Positions 17,337 to 26,242 of a stretch of 45,895 nt of DNA are shown in pieces. The stretch lies in NCBI GenBank assembly GCA_045629065.1, contig JAZQQK010000010.1:1-45895 (forward strand), given 5' to 3'. The notes below the pieces were generated by a model. The model saw nothing but the letters and a program-made list of their open reading frames with translations, did no database searches and was not told where the DNA came from. The stretch's first letter is position 1. The number at the start of each line of letters is the position of its first letter. The stretch comes from JAKSSM01 sp045629065 (GTDB lineage: Bacteria > Bacillota > Clostridia > Peptostreptococcales > Anaerovoracaceae). A program made the translations under genes and the position numbers.

Positions 17337-18713
17337 TTACTTCTCTTCGAAATACTTATCGAGATATTCATCTCTAATACGTTTAAGTTCTGACTTTGGT
17401 AAGATTCTTAATAGTTCCCAACCAATATTCAATGTTTCCTCGATAGTTCTATCTGTGTTATAACCCTGGGAAACATATCTCTTTTCGAATTCTTGTGAGA
17501 ACTGAGCATACTTAAGGTCAACTTCAGAAAGTGCAGATTCACCTAATATTGCTACTAATTCCAGGTTTTCCTTACCCTTTGCATAGCAAGCGAAAAGTTG
17601 GTTCATAGTATCTGCGTGGTCTTCTCTAGTCTTGCCTTTGCCGATACCCTTATCTTTAAGTCTTGAAAGTGAAGGGAGAACGTCGATAGGTGGCTTGATG
17701 CCCTTTCTATAGAGTTCACGGGAAAGGATGATCTGACCCTCAGTGATATATCCAGTAAGGTCTGGAATAGGGTGAGTCTTATCATCTTCTGGCATTGTGA
17801 GGATAGGAATCATTGTGATAGAACCTGGGCAATTCTTTTTACGACCAGCTCTCTCATACATTGTAGCGAGGTCTGTATAAAGATATCCAGGGTAGCCTCT
17901 ACGACCAGGGACTTCTTTCTTAGCTGCGGAAACTTCACGGAGAGCTTCTGCGTAGTTAGTGATATCTGTTAAGATTACCAAAACGTGCTTTCCTAAGTCA
18001 AATGCTAAATATTCAGCGGCTGTGAGCGCCATTCTAGGTGTAGCGATACGCTCTACAGCAGGGTCGTTTGCTAAGTTCATGAACATTACTGTTCTTTCGA
18101 TGGCACCAGTTTTACGGAAGTCATTAGCGAAAAATTCTGCTTCTTCGTGTGTGATACCGATAGCAGCGAATACTACTGCGAAGTTGTTAGTGTCACCACC
18201 GAGAACCTTTGCTTGTCTTGCAATCTGAGCTGCAAGGTCAGCGTGTGGAAGACCGGAACCTGAGAAAATTGGGAGCTTCTGGCCTCTAACCAATGTGTTA
18301 AGTCCGTCGATTGCGGATACACCAGTCTCAATGAATTCTGCAGGATAGTCTCTAGCAGCTGGATTCATTGGAAGACCATTGATATCCAACATCTTTTCAG
18401 GGATGAGTTCTGGACCATCATCTGCTGGGCGGCCCATACCATCGAATACACGTCCGAGCATATCAGGGGATACTGCAAGCTCAGTACCGTGTCCTAAGAA
18501 TCTAACGGAGCTTTCTTTTAAGTTGATACCAGTGGATGCTTCGAAAAGTTGTACGAGTGCATCGGAACCATTAACTTCCAATACCTTGCAAAGTCTCTTT
18601 TCACCGCTTGGCATCATAATTTCGCCGAGCTCATCGTAACTAACTCCCTCGACGTTTTTTACAAGCATCAGAGGTCCTACTACTTCTTGAATTGTTTTAT
18701 ATTCTTTATACAT
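17337..18713 (-). CDS. ntpB: V-type ATP synthase subunit B (regulatory head subunit)
   Basis: Non-catalytic subunit of the A3B3 head, 458 residues. As expected for B, the P-loop is replaced: the equivalent segment reads PIFSGSGLPHADLAAQIARQ with no GKT. The conserved AEALREVSAAKKEVPGRRGY region is intact. AAAGGAGG precedes the ATG; the gene overlaps ntpA by 8 nt. Confidence 0.97.
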   Translation of the reverse strand: MYKEYKTIQEVVGPLMLVKNVEGVSYDELGEIMMPSGEKRLCKVLEVNGSDALVQLFEASTGINLKESSVRFLGHGTELAVSPDMLGRVFDGMGRPADDGPELIPEKMLDINGLPMNPAARDYPAEFIETGVSAIDGLNTLVRGQKLPIFSGSGLPHADLAAQIARQAKVLGGDTNNFAVVFAAIGITHEEAEFFANDFRKTGAIERTVMFMNLANDPAVERIATPRMALTAAEYLAFDLGKHVLVILTDITNYAEALREVSAAKKEVPGRRGYPGYLYTDLATMYERAGRKKNCPGSITMIPILTMPEDDKTHPIPDLTGYITEGQIILSRELYRKGIKPPIDVLPSLSRLKDKGIGKGKTREDHADTMNQLFACYAKGKENLELVAILGESALSEVDLKYAQFSQEFEKRYVSQGYNTDRTIEETLNIGWELLRILPKSELKRIRDEYLDKYFEEK

Positions 18714-20511
18714 TTGCTTCGGCCTCCTTTGCTACTAGATTTGACATTTCTTTTGCAAGCTCTGTCATGAGATTATCGTATGATTTATTTACATCTTTCT
18801 CTTCGATGTATTTGAATCTACCAATCTTTTCTCTCTGTGGCATAGCTACGATTTCGTGGAAGTTCGCTCCCTTTTTGATCGAATCTAAGCCCAAGTCGTA
18901 GAATGATAAAATCAACTTTAACATCTTGTATTGTTTGTTGAGTGAAGTGTAAGTATCTACTTCGTGGAATGCAACCTGGTGGAGATAGTCTTCACGGATT
19001 GACTTGCAGACCTCGAGCTTCATTCTATCTTCGAATGAAAGCGAATCTACACCGACCAACTGAACTACTTCATTTAATTCAGCTTCCTCTTGTAAGAGGC
19101 CCATAGCCTTGGCTCTCATCTTAGGGAAGTCTTTTCCAACATTTTCTTCATACCATGATTCAAGTTTATCTATGTAAAGCGAATATGATTGCAACCAGTT
19201 GATAGCTGGGAAGTGTCTAGCATAAGCGAGCTGAGAATCCAAGCACCAGAATACCTTAACGATTCTAAGAGTAGCTTGGGATACTGGTTCTGAGATGTCT
19301 CCGCCTGGAGGGGAAACAGCGCCAATTGCAGAAAGTGCGCCAAGTCTTCCTTCTTTTCCTAAGGAAATTGTCTGACCGGCTCTTTCATAGAATGATGCGA
19401 TACGAGATGCGAGGTAAGCAGGGTAACCTTCTTCACCAGGCATTTCTTCGAGACGACCGGACATTTCACGGAGAGCCTCAGCCCAACGAGAAGTGGAGTC
19501 AGCCATGAGGGCTACGGAGTAACCCATGTCTCTGAAATATTCTGCGATAGTGATACCAGTGTAAACTGAAGCTTCACGGGCAGCTACTGGCATATCAGAT
19601 GTGTTTGCGATTAATATAGTTCTCTTCATCAAGGATTCGCCTGTTCTAGGGTCCTTAAGTTCAGGGAATTCGCGAAGTACGTCTGTCATTTCGTTACCAC
19701 GTTCGCCGCAACCGATATATACTACAACTTCTGCATCGGCCCACTTTGCGAGCTGGTGTTGAACTACAGTTTTACCAGAGCCGAAAGGTCCAGGTACTGC
19801 AGCAACTCCACCCTTAGCGATAGGGAACATTGTGTCTATTACACGCTGTCCCGTAATCAGTGGCATATTAGGAACTAATTTCTTTTGATATGGTCTACCT
19901 TTACGAACTGGCCACTTTTGCATGAGGGAGAGTTCCTTGATGTCTCCTGCTTTCTTCTTTTGAAGAGGATAATCCTTAGAGAGCTCTACTTTTGCGACTG
20001 TTTCTTCTACAGTGAATTCACCAGCTTTGATATCAACTATCTTGCCAGCTACACCATAAGGAACCATGATCTTGTGGCTAACTACAGCAGTTTCTTGAAC
20101 TGTACCGATGATGTCGCCAGCTTCTACTTCGTCGCCAACTTTTACAGTAGGAACGAATTCCCACTTTTTAGTTCTGTTCAAAGGTGGAACCTTTATACCT
20201 CTTGTGATATTGGAACCTGCAAGTTCAACCATTCCTTCAAGAGGTCTCTGAATACCATCATATATTGTTTCGACGAGTCCAGGTCCGAGCTCTACAGAAA
20301 GTGGTGCTCCTGTAGAAACAACTGGTGCTCCTGGTCCGATGCCGGCAGTCTCTTCATAAACCTGAATGGAAGCGCGGTCACCTCTCATCTCGATGATTTC
20401 TCCGATCAGTCCTTGCTCGCCTACAAGCACTACGTCGAACATGTTAGCCTCTTCCATGCCGGATGCTACAACGAGTGGTCCTGATATTTTTACTATTTTA
20501 CCTTTTGCCAT
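18706..20511 (-). CDS. ntpA: V-type ATP synthase subunit A (catalytic head subunit)
   Basis: Catalytic nucleotide-binding subunit of 601 residues. The Walker A loop GPFGSGKTVVQHQ lies at about residue 230, followed by YIGCGERGNEM and the catalytic-site ADSTSRWAEALREMSGRLEE. The bulge domain specific to A subunits (about 110-190, KWEFVPTVKVGDEVEAGDI) is present. It hydrolyses ATP to pump ions, or runs in reverse. One-base overlap with the upstream ntpG. Confidence 0.98.
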   Translation of the reverse strand: MAKGKIVKISGPLVVASGMEEANMFDVVLVGEQGLIGEIIEMRGDRASIQVYEETAGIGPGAPVVSTGAPLSVELGPGLVETIYDGIQRPLEGMVELAGSNITRGIKVPPLNRTKKWEFVPTVKVGDEVEAGDIIGTVQETAVVSHKIMVPYGVAGKIVDIKAGEFTVEETVAKVELSKDYPLQKKKAGDIKELSLMQKWPVRKGRPYQKKLVPNMPLITGQRVIDTMFPIAKGGVAAVPGPFGSGKTVVQHQLAKWADAEVVVYIGCGERGNEMTDVLREFPELKDPRTGESLMKRTILIANTSDMPVAAREASVYTGITIAEYFRDMGYSVALMADSTSRWAEALREMSGRLEEMPGEEGYPAYLASRIASFYERAGQTISLGKEGRLGALSAIGAVSPPGGDISEPVSQATLRIVKVFWCLDSQLAYARHFPAINWLQSYSLYIDKLESWYEENVGKDFPKMRAKAMGLLQEEAELNEVVQLVGVDSLSFEDRMKLEVCKSIREDYLHQVAFHEVDTYTSLNKQYKMLKLILSFYDLGLDSIKKGANFHEIVAMPQREKIGRFKYIEEKDVNKSYDNLMTELAKEMSNLVAKEAEANV

Positions 20512-20834
20512 TACTTGTTACCTCCAAATAATATGTCTGCTCCTACCGCACGTTCTACACTCTTCTTTAAGGAGTCCATGCCGATTCCTGTGTTTCCATC
20601 TTTTCCTGGAATAGGAATTATTGCAGGAAGTCTGGAGTCGAAATATTCTGCTACTTCTTTCTCCATGTATTGGTAAAGTTTTTCTGTTACGTAAATTATT
20701 GCGTAATCTTCTTTTGCTATTTTCTTTAGTGTGTGTTTAGCTTCTTCAGCCTCATCACAAGGGAATACATCCAGGCCTACAGCCTTAAAGCCGAGTATTG
20801 ATTCCCTATCACCAATTACTCCGATTTTATACAT
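20511..20834 (-). CDS. ntpG: V-type ATP synthase subunit F (central stalk, NtpG-type)
   Basis: Small 107-residue central-stalk subunit that sits on subunit D. The start YKIGVIGDRESILGFKAVG and the YAIIYVTEKLYQ strand are typical, and the CheY-like alternating fold is clear. It overlaps ntpC by 8 nt. In Enterococcus hirae naming this is NtpG; elsewhere it is called AtpF, which should not be confused with the F-type b subunit. Confidence 0.93.
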   Translation of the reverse strand: MYKIGVIGDRESILGFKAVGLDVFPCDEAEEAKHTLKKIAKEDYAIIYVTEKLYQYMEKEVAEYFDSRLPAIIPIPGKDGNTGIGMDSLKKSVERAVGADILFGGNK

Positions 20835-21837
20835 ATGTATCCCTCAATCTTTCTTCTGTGATTTCGTTAGGGATATTAGCTATCTTTCCCGTCAAAATCA
20901 ACCTGATATTAGTAGCTTCAATGTTCTTAGCTTGGACGTAACCAACCAGTGGCTCAATTCCAAAAGAAACATATTTTGCATCCTTTATATACTTTAACAG
21001 CATGTTGTCACCGGCCTTTTCCAGTCTAACGTATTTACCGTTAAGGGACTGAACGGCACCTTCTGTGACAAGATTCTTAAAACCGAAAGGTTCGAGTTTA
21101 TCCGCAACCTGGCTATATGTATCTTCCCAAGCATCCACTAAAATCTTTTCGCTGACGCTTCCACCAGGGAGGAAGACCTTTTGGTAGAATGAGGAAGGTT
21201 TATTCATTTCTCTAAGCCTAATAAATGTGCTTACATTTATTATATCAAGGGATAATTTTACGCAGTTAATAACGAATTCATTGCCATATTCCATGGCTTT
21301 TTCTAGCATATCCTCGCTGCAAGCCTTATCTAAAAGAATATCGATTAGTTGCGGGTCATTGCTCTTAGCAAAGAGCTCCCTGACATTTATAACAGCATCT
21401 CTCATGGTACTAGACATGAGCACATAATTGCGCTCGCGCATTATCTCGAGAAGCTTGTCATTCTCAATCGATCCTCCGGATGTCAACAAATCGGAAGGGT
21501 CTATATTTAAGGCCTCAGCTTTTAAAATTACCTTTAGATTAAAATAATCATTAGGGTAAAGGAAAATGTCTAATAAGTCTCTAACTTCAGCTGGCACGAT
21601 TGAATGAATCAGTAGATATGCCTCCCCAAGTGCATTCGAAATACATTTTTCAAAATCTCTAGGGTTAGCCAATTCTTTGCCATCGCCATAGCCAAAATCT
21701 GCCAAAATACTCATGGCCTGATTTACGGTTTTTGCGTCTAGCAATTTTTGCAAGTCAGCTTTTGTTAAAAGTTTAGACTCGTGCGCTTTTATTATGCTAC
21801 AAGGATATGCATATGCAGTTTCTTCCACTTTTTTCAT
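20827..21837 (-). CDS. ntpC: V-type ATP synthase subunit C (stalk cap, d-type)
   Basis: Funnel-shaped subunit that joins the central shaft to the K ring. The 336-residue length is normal and the protein is all helical, with YAYPCSIIKAHESKLLTKAD at the start and FNLKVILKAEAL in the middle. AAGGAG precedes the start. It lies between ntpE (15 nt upstream) and ntpG (8-nt overlap). Confidence 0.93.
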   Translation of the reverse strand: MKKVEETAYAYPCSIIKAHESKLLTKADLQKLLDAKTVNQAMSILADFGYGDGKELANPRDFEKCISNALGEAYLLIHSIVPAEVRDLLDIFLYPNDYFNLKVILKAEALNIDPSDLLTSGGSIENDKLLEIMRERNYVLMSSTMRDAVINVRELFAKSNDPQLIDILLDKACSEDMLEKAMEYGNEFVINCVKLSLDIINVSTFIRLREMNKPSSFYQKVFLPGGSVSEKILVDAWEDTYSQVADKLEPFGFKNLVTEGAVQSLNGKYVRLEKAGDNMLLKYIKDAKYVSFGIEPLVGYVQAKNIEATNIRLILTGKIANIPNEITEERLRDTYV

Positions 21838-21852
21838 GAAATGATTCTCCTT

Positions 21853-22182
21853 CTAGAATAATAACTTTGCAACCTCCGAGGACAATTCTCTCTTATTATC
21901 TTCGTAGCTTACGCCAGCCTTTTCAAAAGTCTCTTGTAAGATATCTTGTTTCATCTGTAAGATGAGTTTGTTTCTGTCTACGTTGGATAAGACTTTTCGT
22001 CTCTCCAAAATTCTTGCCTTTTCTTCTTCGCCTTGCTTTTTAGCATTCTCAATCATTTGCTTAGCTTCTTCATGTGCCTTACCTATGATTGCATCCGCCT
22101 CAGCCTGAGCATCTTTTAGGAGCTTATCTTTTTCAAGATTTGCATCACCTAAAATCTCATTAGTAATCTTTTCTAAACTCAT
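21853..22182 (-). CDS. ntpE: V-type ATP synthase subunit E, short form (peripheral stalk)
   Basis: A 109-residue helical protein in the ntpE position. The N-terminal coiled coil (about 1-75, rich in Ala, Lys and Glu, with DAQAEADAIIGKAHEEAKQM) matches the stalk half of subunit E. Bacterial E subunits normally run to about 185-200 residues; the C-terminal globular domain that grips the A3B3 head is not there. The reading frame ends with TAG and only 15 nt separate it from ntpC, so there is no decayed remainder to rejoin. AGGAGG lies 6 nt before the ATG, so the gene is expressed. It may be a lineage-specific short form or a defective one. Confidence 0.75.
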   Translation of the reverse strand: MSLEKITNEILGDANLEKDKLLKDAQAEADAIIGKAHEEAKQMIENAKKQGEEEKARILERRKVLSNVDRNKLILQMKQDILQETFEKAGVSYEDNKRELSSEVAKLLF

Positions 22183-22197
22183 GATGAACCTCCTATA

Positions 22198-22683
22198 TTA
22201 GTTAAGAGGAACGTTTAAGAAAATAAGTACAGATACTAATAATGCGAAGATGGCATATGTTTCTACCATTGCTGTATAAATGATACCCTTAGTCATTTCA
22301 TCAGGGCGCTTAGCTGTAAGTTGTAAAGCAGAAGCTGCAGCCTTACCTTGTGAGATACCTGACCAGATACCTACAGCACCGATTGGAATACCAGCCATAA
22401 AGAAATATGAACCTTGTGCAATAGTTAAATCGAGTGGATCTCCACCTAAGAAACCAGTCTTTCCTAAGATAAGGAAAGCGATGATAAGTCCATAGATACC
22501 TTGCGTACCTGGAAGGGCTTGTAAGATGATAGTTTTACCGAATTTTTTAGGGTCTTCAGCAACAACACCTGATGCTGCTTGACCTGCGATGCCTACACCC
22601 ATAGCTGAACCGATGCCAGCGAGTGCTGCAATAGCAGCTCCGAATAGAGCTAAAGTTTGACCGTCAATATGTTCAAATAACAT
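22198..22683 (-). CDS. ntpK: V-type ATP synthase subunit K (rotor proteolipid)
   Basis: A 161-residue membrane protein of four helices (two fused hairpins) that forms the rotor ring. The ion-binding residues match the sodium site of Enterococcus hirae NtpK: Leu57, Thr60, Gln61 and Tyr64 in LPGTQGIY, Gln112 in GISQGK and Glu141 in VETYAI. The first hairpin lacks the acidic residue, so there is one ion site per protein. The start abuts the end of ntpI, with AGGAGG inside its last codons. Confidence 0.96.
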   Translation of the reverse strand: MLFEHIDGQTLALFGAAIAALAGIGSAMGVGIAGQAASGVVAEDPKKFGKTIILQALPGTQGIYGLIIAFLILGKTGFLGGDPLDLTIAQGSYFFMAGIPIGAVGIWSGISQGKAAASALQLTAKRPDEMTKGIIYTAMVETYAIFALLVSVLIFLNVPLN

Positions 22684-24684
22684 TTATTTTACCTCCTTGA
22701 TTTCGTCATCAATGCGAATATATTTTGTTTTTACTCTGAATGGATTGAATGGCTCACCGCCATCAATGTAGAATTTTCCGAAGAACTCTACATACTGAAG
22801 TCTAGCTGAGTGAACGAATGAACCGAGTGCGTTAATAGCAAAGTTCAAAAGTGTGCCGACTATAAATATCAGTATGAAAAGTATTAGGCCTGCGACACCA
22901 CCACCAAAGAGTGTGCCCATCGTGTTTACAACCTGTGCGATAACACCAGTTGCAAGGCCCAGTGCGAGAAGTCTCGCATAAGACAATATGTCGCTCATCC
23001 AGCTTGTGATGCTGTAGATGTTTGAGAATGCTCCGGTGATTTTACCAAAGCCTTTCTTACCACGAGCGCCGCCTATTGCAAGGCCGACCATTCCGACTAT
23101 TGTCACCCATTTTCCTACATTAGGGAGCCAATCGATTCCAAGTGATCCACCAGCAAGCCATACTGCAAGACCTGGAATCGTCAGGTACCAAAAGCCCTCT
23201 TCAAAGATTGCATCAGCTATCTTGCCGTCCTTAATCTGCATATATGCCTTGATACCCATTCCTATGAAGAGGTGAATAACACCTAGAATGAGTGAGAATA
23301 TAAGCAGTGTAATTGGATCCTCCAAAGGATTGAACCAGATTGCATTCAGTGTTGCCTCTTTTCCTAAGAACGTTCTAGAGAACGCAGGAATCAAGTCTCC
23401 AAAGAAGCTTCCAAACATGAGTCCCCAGAAAATAGTCGCTATACCGCAGTACATGAATAGTTTTACTAGTCTGAACATGTTGCCTTCTAACTCGAATTTT
23501 TTAAGAGCTATGAAGCAACCGACTGCAAGGATTAAACCATAGCCTGCATCTGAGAACATCATTCCAAAGAAGCAGACATAGAAGAGCGAGAATATTGCAG
23601 TTGGGTCAAAACCCGAATATCCAGGGAGCGAATACATTTCTGTAATAGCTTCGACAGGATATACCGCAGAATTGTTCCTCAGTAATACTGGAACCTCTTC
23701 GCCCTCTTCAGGGTCTCTGATTTCGTAGAAGCAACCCGCCTCATCGAGTATCATCGAGATGTTAGGAACGCTCTTTTCTGGAACCCATCCTTCTATAAAG
23801 AATGTTCGCTCGGTCTTTAAGAGCTTCGTCTTAATTTCCTCTTTATCTAATTTTATCGAGAGCATATCGAAATAATTTTCGATGCCAGAGTTTAGCGAAC
23901 TATTCTGGCTGATCTTTTCTTTAAGATCTTGTAGCTCTTTCTCTGTAGCAGCTTTTTCGCGTTCAAGATTTTCAATAATCTCTAAAGCTTTAGAACCTTC
24001 GGCTAGTTCAGTTCCTAAAACAATTGGCGAAAAATTTTGCTTTTTTAGTAAAGACATGACGTCATCAGTCTTTTTCTTTAGACTAACTACAGTCGCATAA
24101 TGCATAGTTTCATCAGAGCTTACGAGCTTTAGAATCGAGGAAGGTGCCTCATTTTCCAATTCTGTCTGAATCGCTGAAACATCACTAGCTACAGGGAATA
24201 CACCGAACGTGATATCAGTGTACTTAGTGGATGTTTCCATAATGCTTTCGTCGTAGTTAACCCAAGGTGAAAGTGAAGCGATGTCCTGATTTAACTTATT
24301 AATCTTTTCATTGGCAAGGTTGATACTGTTATCCAGTTCTAGAATGAAATCAACTTTCTCTTCTAAAGCTTGTTCATCATTTTCCATTTTATAAAGATCG
24401 TTTTTAGTCACTCTTCTTCTGGAACGAATCATAGGTGACTTTAGATTGCCGTATTTTCCTATTGAGGAAAGTGCAATCTCAGCTCTATCGCGTTTTAATT
24501 CGATATCGGATATAAGCTCGGGATCTTCATCAACCTTTGTGGCAGTTTGCCATAAGTTCTCTGCCAGTTTTGGAGTTTGGTCTGTTATTTCCAATGCTCC
24601 AAAATCCATAAGATTAGAAATCAGTTCATCTTTCTTAACGTCAAGTCCAACTAAAGCTATACGCTTCATTTTAACTATTGACAT
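22684..24684 (-). CDS. ntpI: V-type ATP synthase subunit I (a-type stator)
   Basis: The large 666-residue stator subunit. The N-terminal cytoplasmic half (1-330) has long coiled-coil segments and MSIVKMKRIALVGLDVKKDE at the start. The C-terminal half has about seven to eight membrane helices, including FGMMFSDAGYGL and SYARLLALGLATGVIAQVVN, which carries the conserved Arg facing the rotor. It overlaps ntpF by one base. Confidence 0.96.
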   Translation of the reverse strand: MSIVKMKRIALVGLDVKKDELISNLMDFGALEITDQTPKLAENLWQTATKVDEDPELISDIELKRDRAEIALSSIGKYGNLKSPMIRSRRRVTKNDLYKMENDEQALEEKVDFILELDNSINLANEKINKLNQDIASLSPWVNYDESIMETSTKYTDITFGVFPVASDVSAIQTELENEAPSSILKLVSSDETMHYATVVSLKKKTDDVMSLLKKQNFSPIVLGTELAEGSKALEIIENLEREKAATEKELQDLKEKISQNSSLNSGIENYFDMLSIKLDKEEIKTKLLKTERTFFIEGWVPEKSVPNISMILDEAGCFYEIRDPEEGEEVPVLLRNNSAVYPVEAITEMYSLPGYSGFDPTAIFSLFYVCFFGMMFSDAGYGLILAVGCFIALKKFELEGNMFRLVKLFMYCGIATIFWGLMFGSFFGDLIPAFSRTFLGKEATLNAIWFNPLEDPITLLIFSLILGVIHLFIGMGIKAYMQIKDGKIADAIFEEGFWYLTIPGLAVWLAGGSLGIDWLPNVGKWVTIVGMVGLAIGGARGKKGFGKITGAFSNIYSITSWMSDILSYARLLALGLATGVIAQVVNTMGTLFGGGVAGLILFILIFIVGTLLNFAINALGSFVHSARLQYVEFFGKFYIDGGEPFNPFRVKTKYIRIDDEIKEVK

Positions 24685-24998
24685 TAAGCTTTTCCCACCC
24701 TTTCTTTAATGAACTTAACCGCATCATTTTGATGCTTTAAGGCCTGAACCTTCAAGTCTTCTGCTTCTTTTTTGGCCATTTCAAGGGCTTCTTGTTGTTC
24801 TTTGTCAGCCAAATTATTGCCTTCTTTTATGAACGTCTCGTAAGCTTCTTTAGCTTTTAGCTCAGCATCCTGAAGAATCTTGTTTGCTTCGGAACTTGCC
24901 TGTTCTACCAAAGACTTAGCTTCAACCTTAGCAGATTTCTTAATGCCTTCTGCCTTGTCTTCGGCTTCTTTAATTTTGCTTAATTCTTCCGTAAACAC
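24684..24998 (-). CDS. ntpF: V-type ATP synthase peripheral stalk subunit (NtpF/G-type)
   Basis: A 104-residue, almost wholly helical protein and first gene of the operon, in the position of E. hirae ntpF. NtpF pairs with NtpE to form the peripheral stalk. The sequence is a long coiled coil rich in Lys, Glu and Ala (KIKEAEDKAEGIKKSAKVEA onwards). I set the start at a GTG (24998-24996) because AAGGAG lies 6 nt upstream; an upstream in-frame ATG (25046) has no such site and its codons look non-coding. Confidence 0.85.
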   Translation of the reverse strand: MFTEELSKIKEAEDKAEGIKKSAKVEAKSLVEQASSEANKILQDAELKAKEAYETFIKEGNNLADKEQQEALEMAKKEAEDLKVQALKHQNDAVKFIKERVGKA

Positions 24999-25078
24999 CT
25001 CAATCTCCTTTCTTGATATTGTTTCAAGTCTAATAATATATACCAAAATATTATTTACTATATATATATAACTAATTT

Positions 25079-25117
25079 ATTATACACCAAAACAGCCGAT
25101 TTAGGAATGTATACATT
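25079..25117 (-). promoter_or_regulatory. Probable V-ATPase operon promoter with a 12-bp palindrome
   Basis: On the minus strand a TATAAT (25079-25084) has a weak -35 at 25102-25107. The perfect palindrome AATGTATACATT (25106-25117) overlaps that -35 and sits between the V-ATPase operon and the divergent DUF1385 gene. It shares the TGTATACA core with the palindrome in the nifJ promoter. On the plus strand a TATAAT near 25164-25169 probably serves the DUF1385 gene. Confidence 0.45.
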
Positions 25118-25198
25118 TAATATATTAATTTTTTTATTATGTGGCGAAAACTTTGCAATTAGTGTATAATTAACATATCGTAATATTAAGAGGTAAAT

Positions 25199-26242
25199 AT
25201 GGATCTAAATAGAATTTTCTTAAAAGGCGCTTGCCCTACATCTATTGGTGGACAAGCTATCATGGAAGGAATAATGATGCGCGGCCCAAAAAAGACTGCA
25301 ATTGGTATTAGACTTCCAAATGGAAAAATACACATGAAAACACAGCCTACACCACAGGGCTCCAAGTGGGGCAAGATCCCATTCATTCGTGGTGTGGTTA
25401 ATTTTATTGCGTCATTAGTTTATGGCACAGAAGTTCTCATGTATTCTGCAGAGGTTCTCGAAGAGAATTATCCTGAAGAATACGAAAAGGATAAGTTTGA
25501 TATTTGGGTAGAAGAAAAGTTTGGTAAAGAAAAAGCTTGGAACATGCTCCTCGTCTTATCTGTAATTCTTTCACTGATTTTAACAGTTGCATTATTTATG
25601 CTTTTACCTACGGTTGTGACTGGATTATTACAAAAAGTAACTGATAGTATCATCCTTCTCAACCTGGCTGAGGGTATCGTCAGGATGATAATATTCATCG
25701 GTTATATCGCAGCCATCGCTTGTATGAAAGACATCAAAACTCTCTTCCAATATCACGGTGCAGAGCACAAGACTATCCACTGTTTTGAGAACGGTTTAGA
25801 ACTTACACCAGATAATGCGCAGACATTCTATACACTCCATCCACGCTGCGGAACATCATTCCTCATGTTTGTAATGATAGTTGCTATCATTGTACATGCA
25901 TTCATGGGTTGGCCTACACTTTGGATTAGAGTCGTATCTAGAATCCTCGTACTCCCTGTAATTGCAGGCATTTCATACGAATTGCTCAAATGGGCAGGTC
26001 GTTCCAATAATCCAATTGTAGAGTTCTTAAGCTTACCTGGAATCTATCTCCAAAAGCTTACAACTCGCACACCAAATAATGACCAACTTGAAGTTGCAAT
26101 CGCTGCAATGAAGGCAGTTCTTCCAGATAACGACGATCCATTCTATGAAGGAATTTGCGACTTGAATGGTAAGATGGTACCTGGCGAAGCAGAAGTCTAT
26201 GATCCAGCCGAAAAGAAGGCCAAGGGTAAAAAGGAAAAATAG
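25199..26242 (+). CDS. DUF1385 (YqhQ-like) membrane protein
   Basis: A 347-residue membrane protein of the DUF1385 family (Bacillus YqhQ). The N-terminal part reads SIGGQAIMEGIMMRGP (15-30). Conserved polar motifs are HGAEHK (186-191) and HPRCGT (214-219), which look like metal or substrate sites near the membrane. Hydrophobic helices lie at about 115-145, 151-176, 219-238 and 245-262. A basic tail ends the protein. The gene directly abuts prmC. Together with rpmE and prfA it forms a neighbourhood common in Clostridia. Its reaction is not known. Confidence 0.88.
   Translation: MDLNRIFLKGACPTSIGGQAIMEGIMMRGPKKTAIGIRLPNGKIHMKTQPTPQGSKWGKIPFIRGVVNFIASLVYGTEVLMYSAEVLEENYPEEYEKDKFDIWVEEKFGKEKAWNMLLVLSVILSLILTVALFMLLPTVVTGLLQKVTDSIILLNLAEGIVRMIIFIGYIAAIACMKDIKTLFQYHGAEHKTIHCFENGLELTPDNAQTFYTLHPRCGTSFLMFVMIVAIIVHAFMGWPTLWIRVVSRILVLPVIAGISYELLKWAGRSNNPIVEFLSLPGIYLQKLTTRTPNNDQLEVAIAAMKAVLPDNDDPFYEGICDLNGKMVPGEAEVYDPAEKKAKGKKEK

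Noticed and set aside
19885..20484. 199-codon plus-strand frame opposite ntpA
   Set aside because: It lies wholly antisense to a highly conserved catalytic subunit gene, has no ribosome binding site and has low-complexity composition typical of a shadow frame.
21837..22182. Frameshift explaining the short ntpE
   Set aside because: Only 15 nt lie between its stop and ntpC, and other frames inside the gene do not contain the missing E domain.
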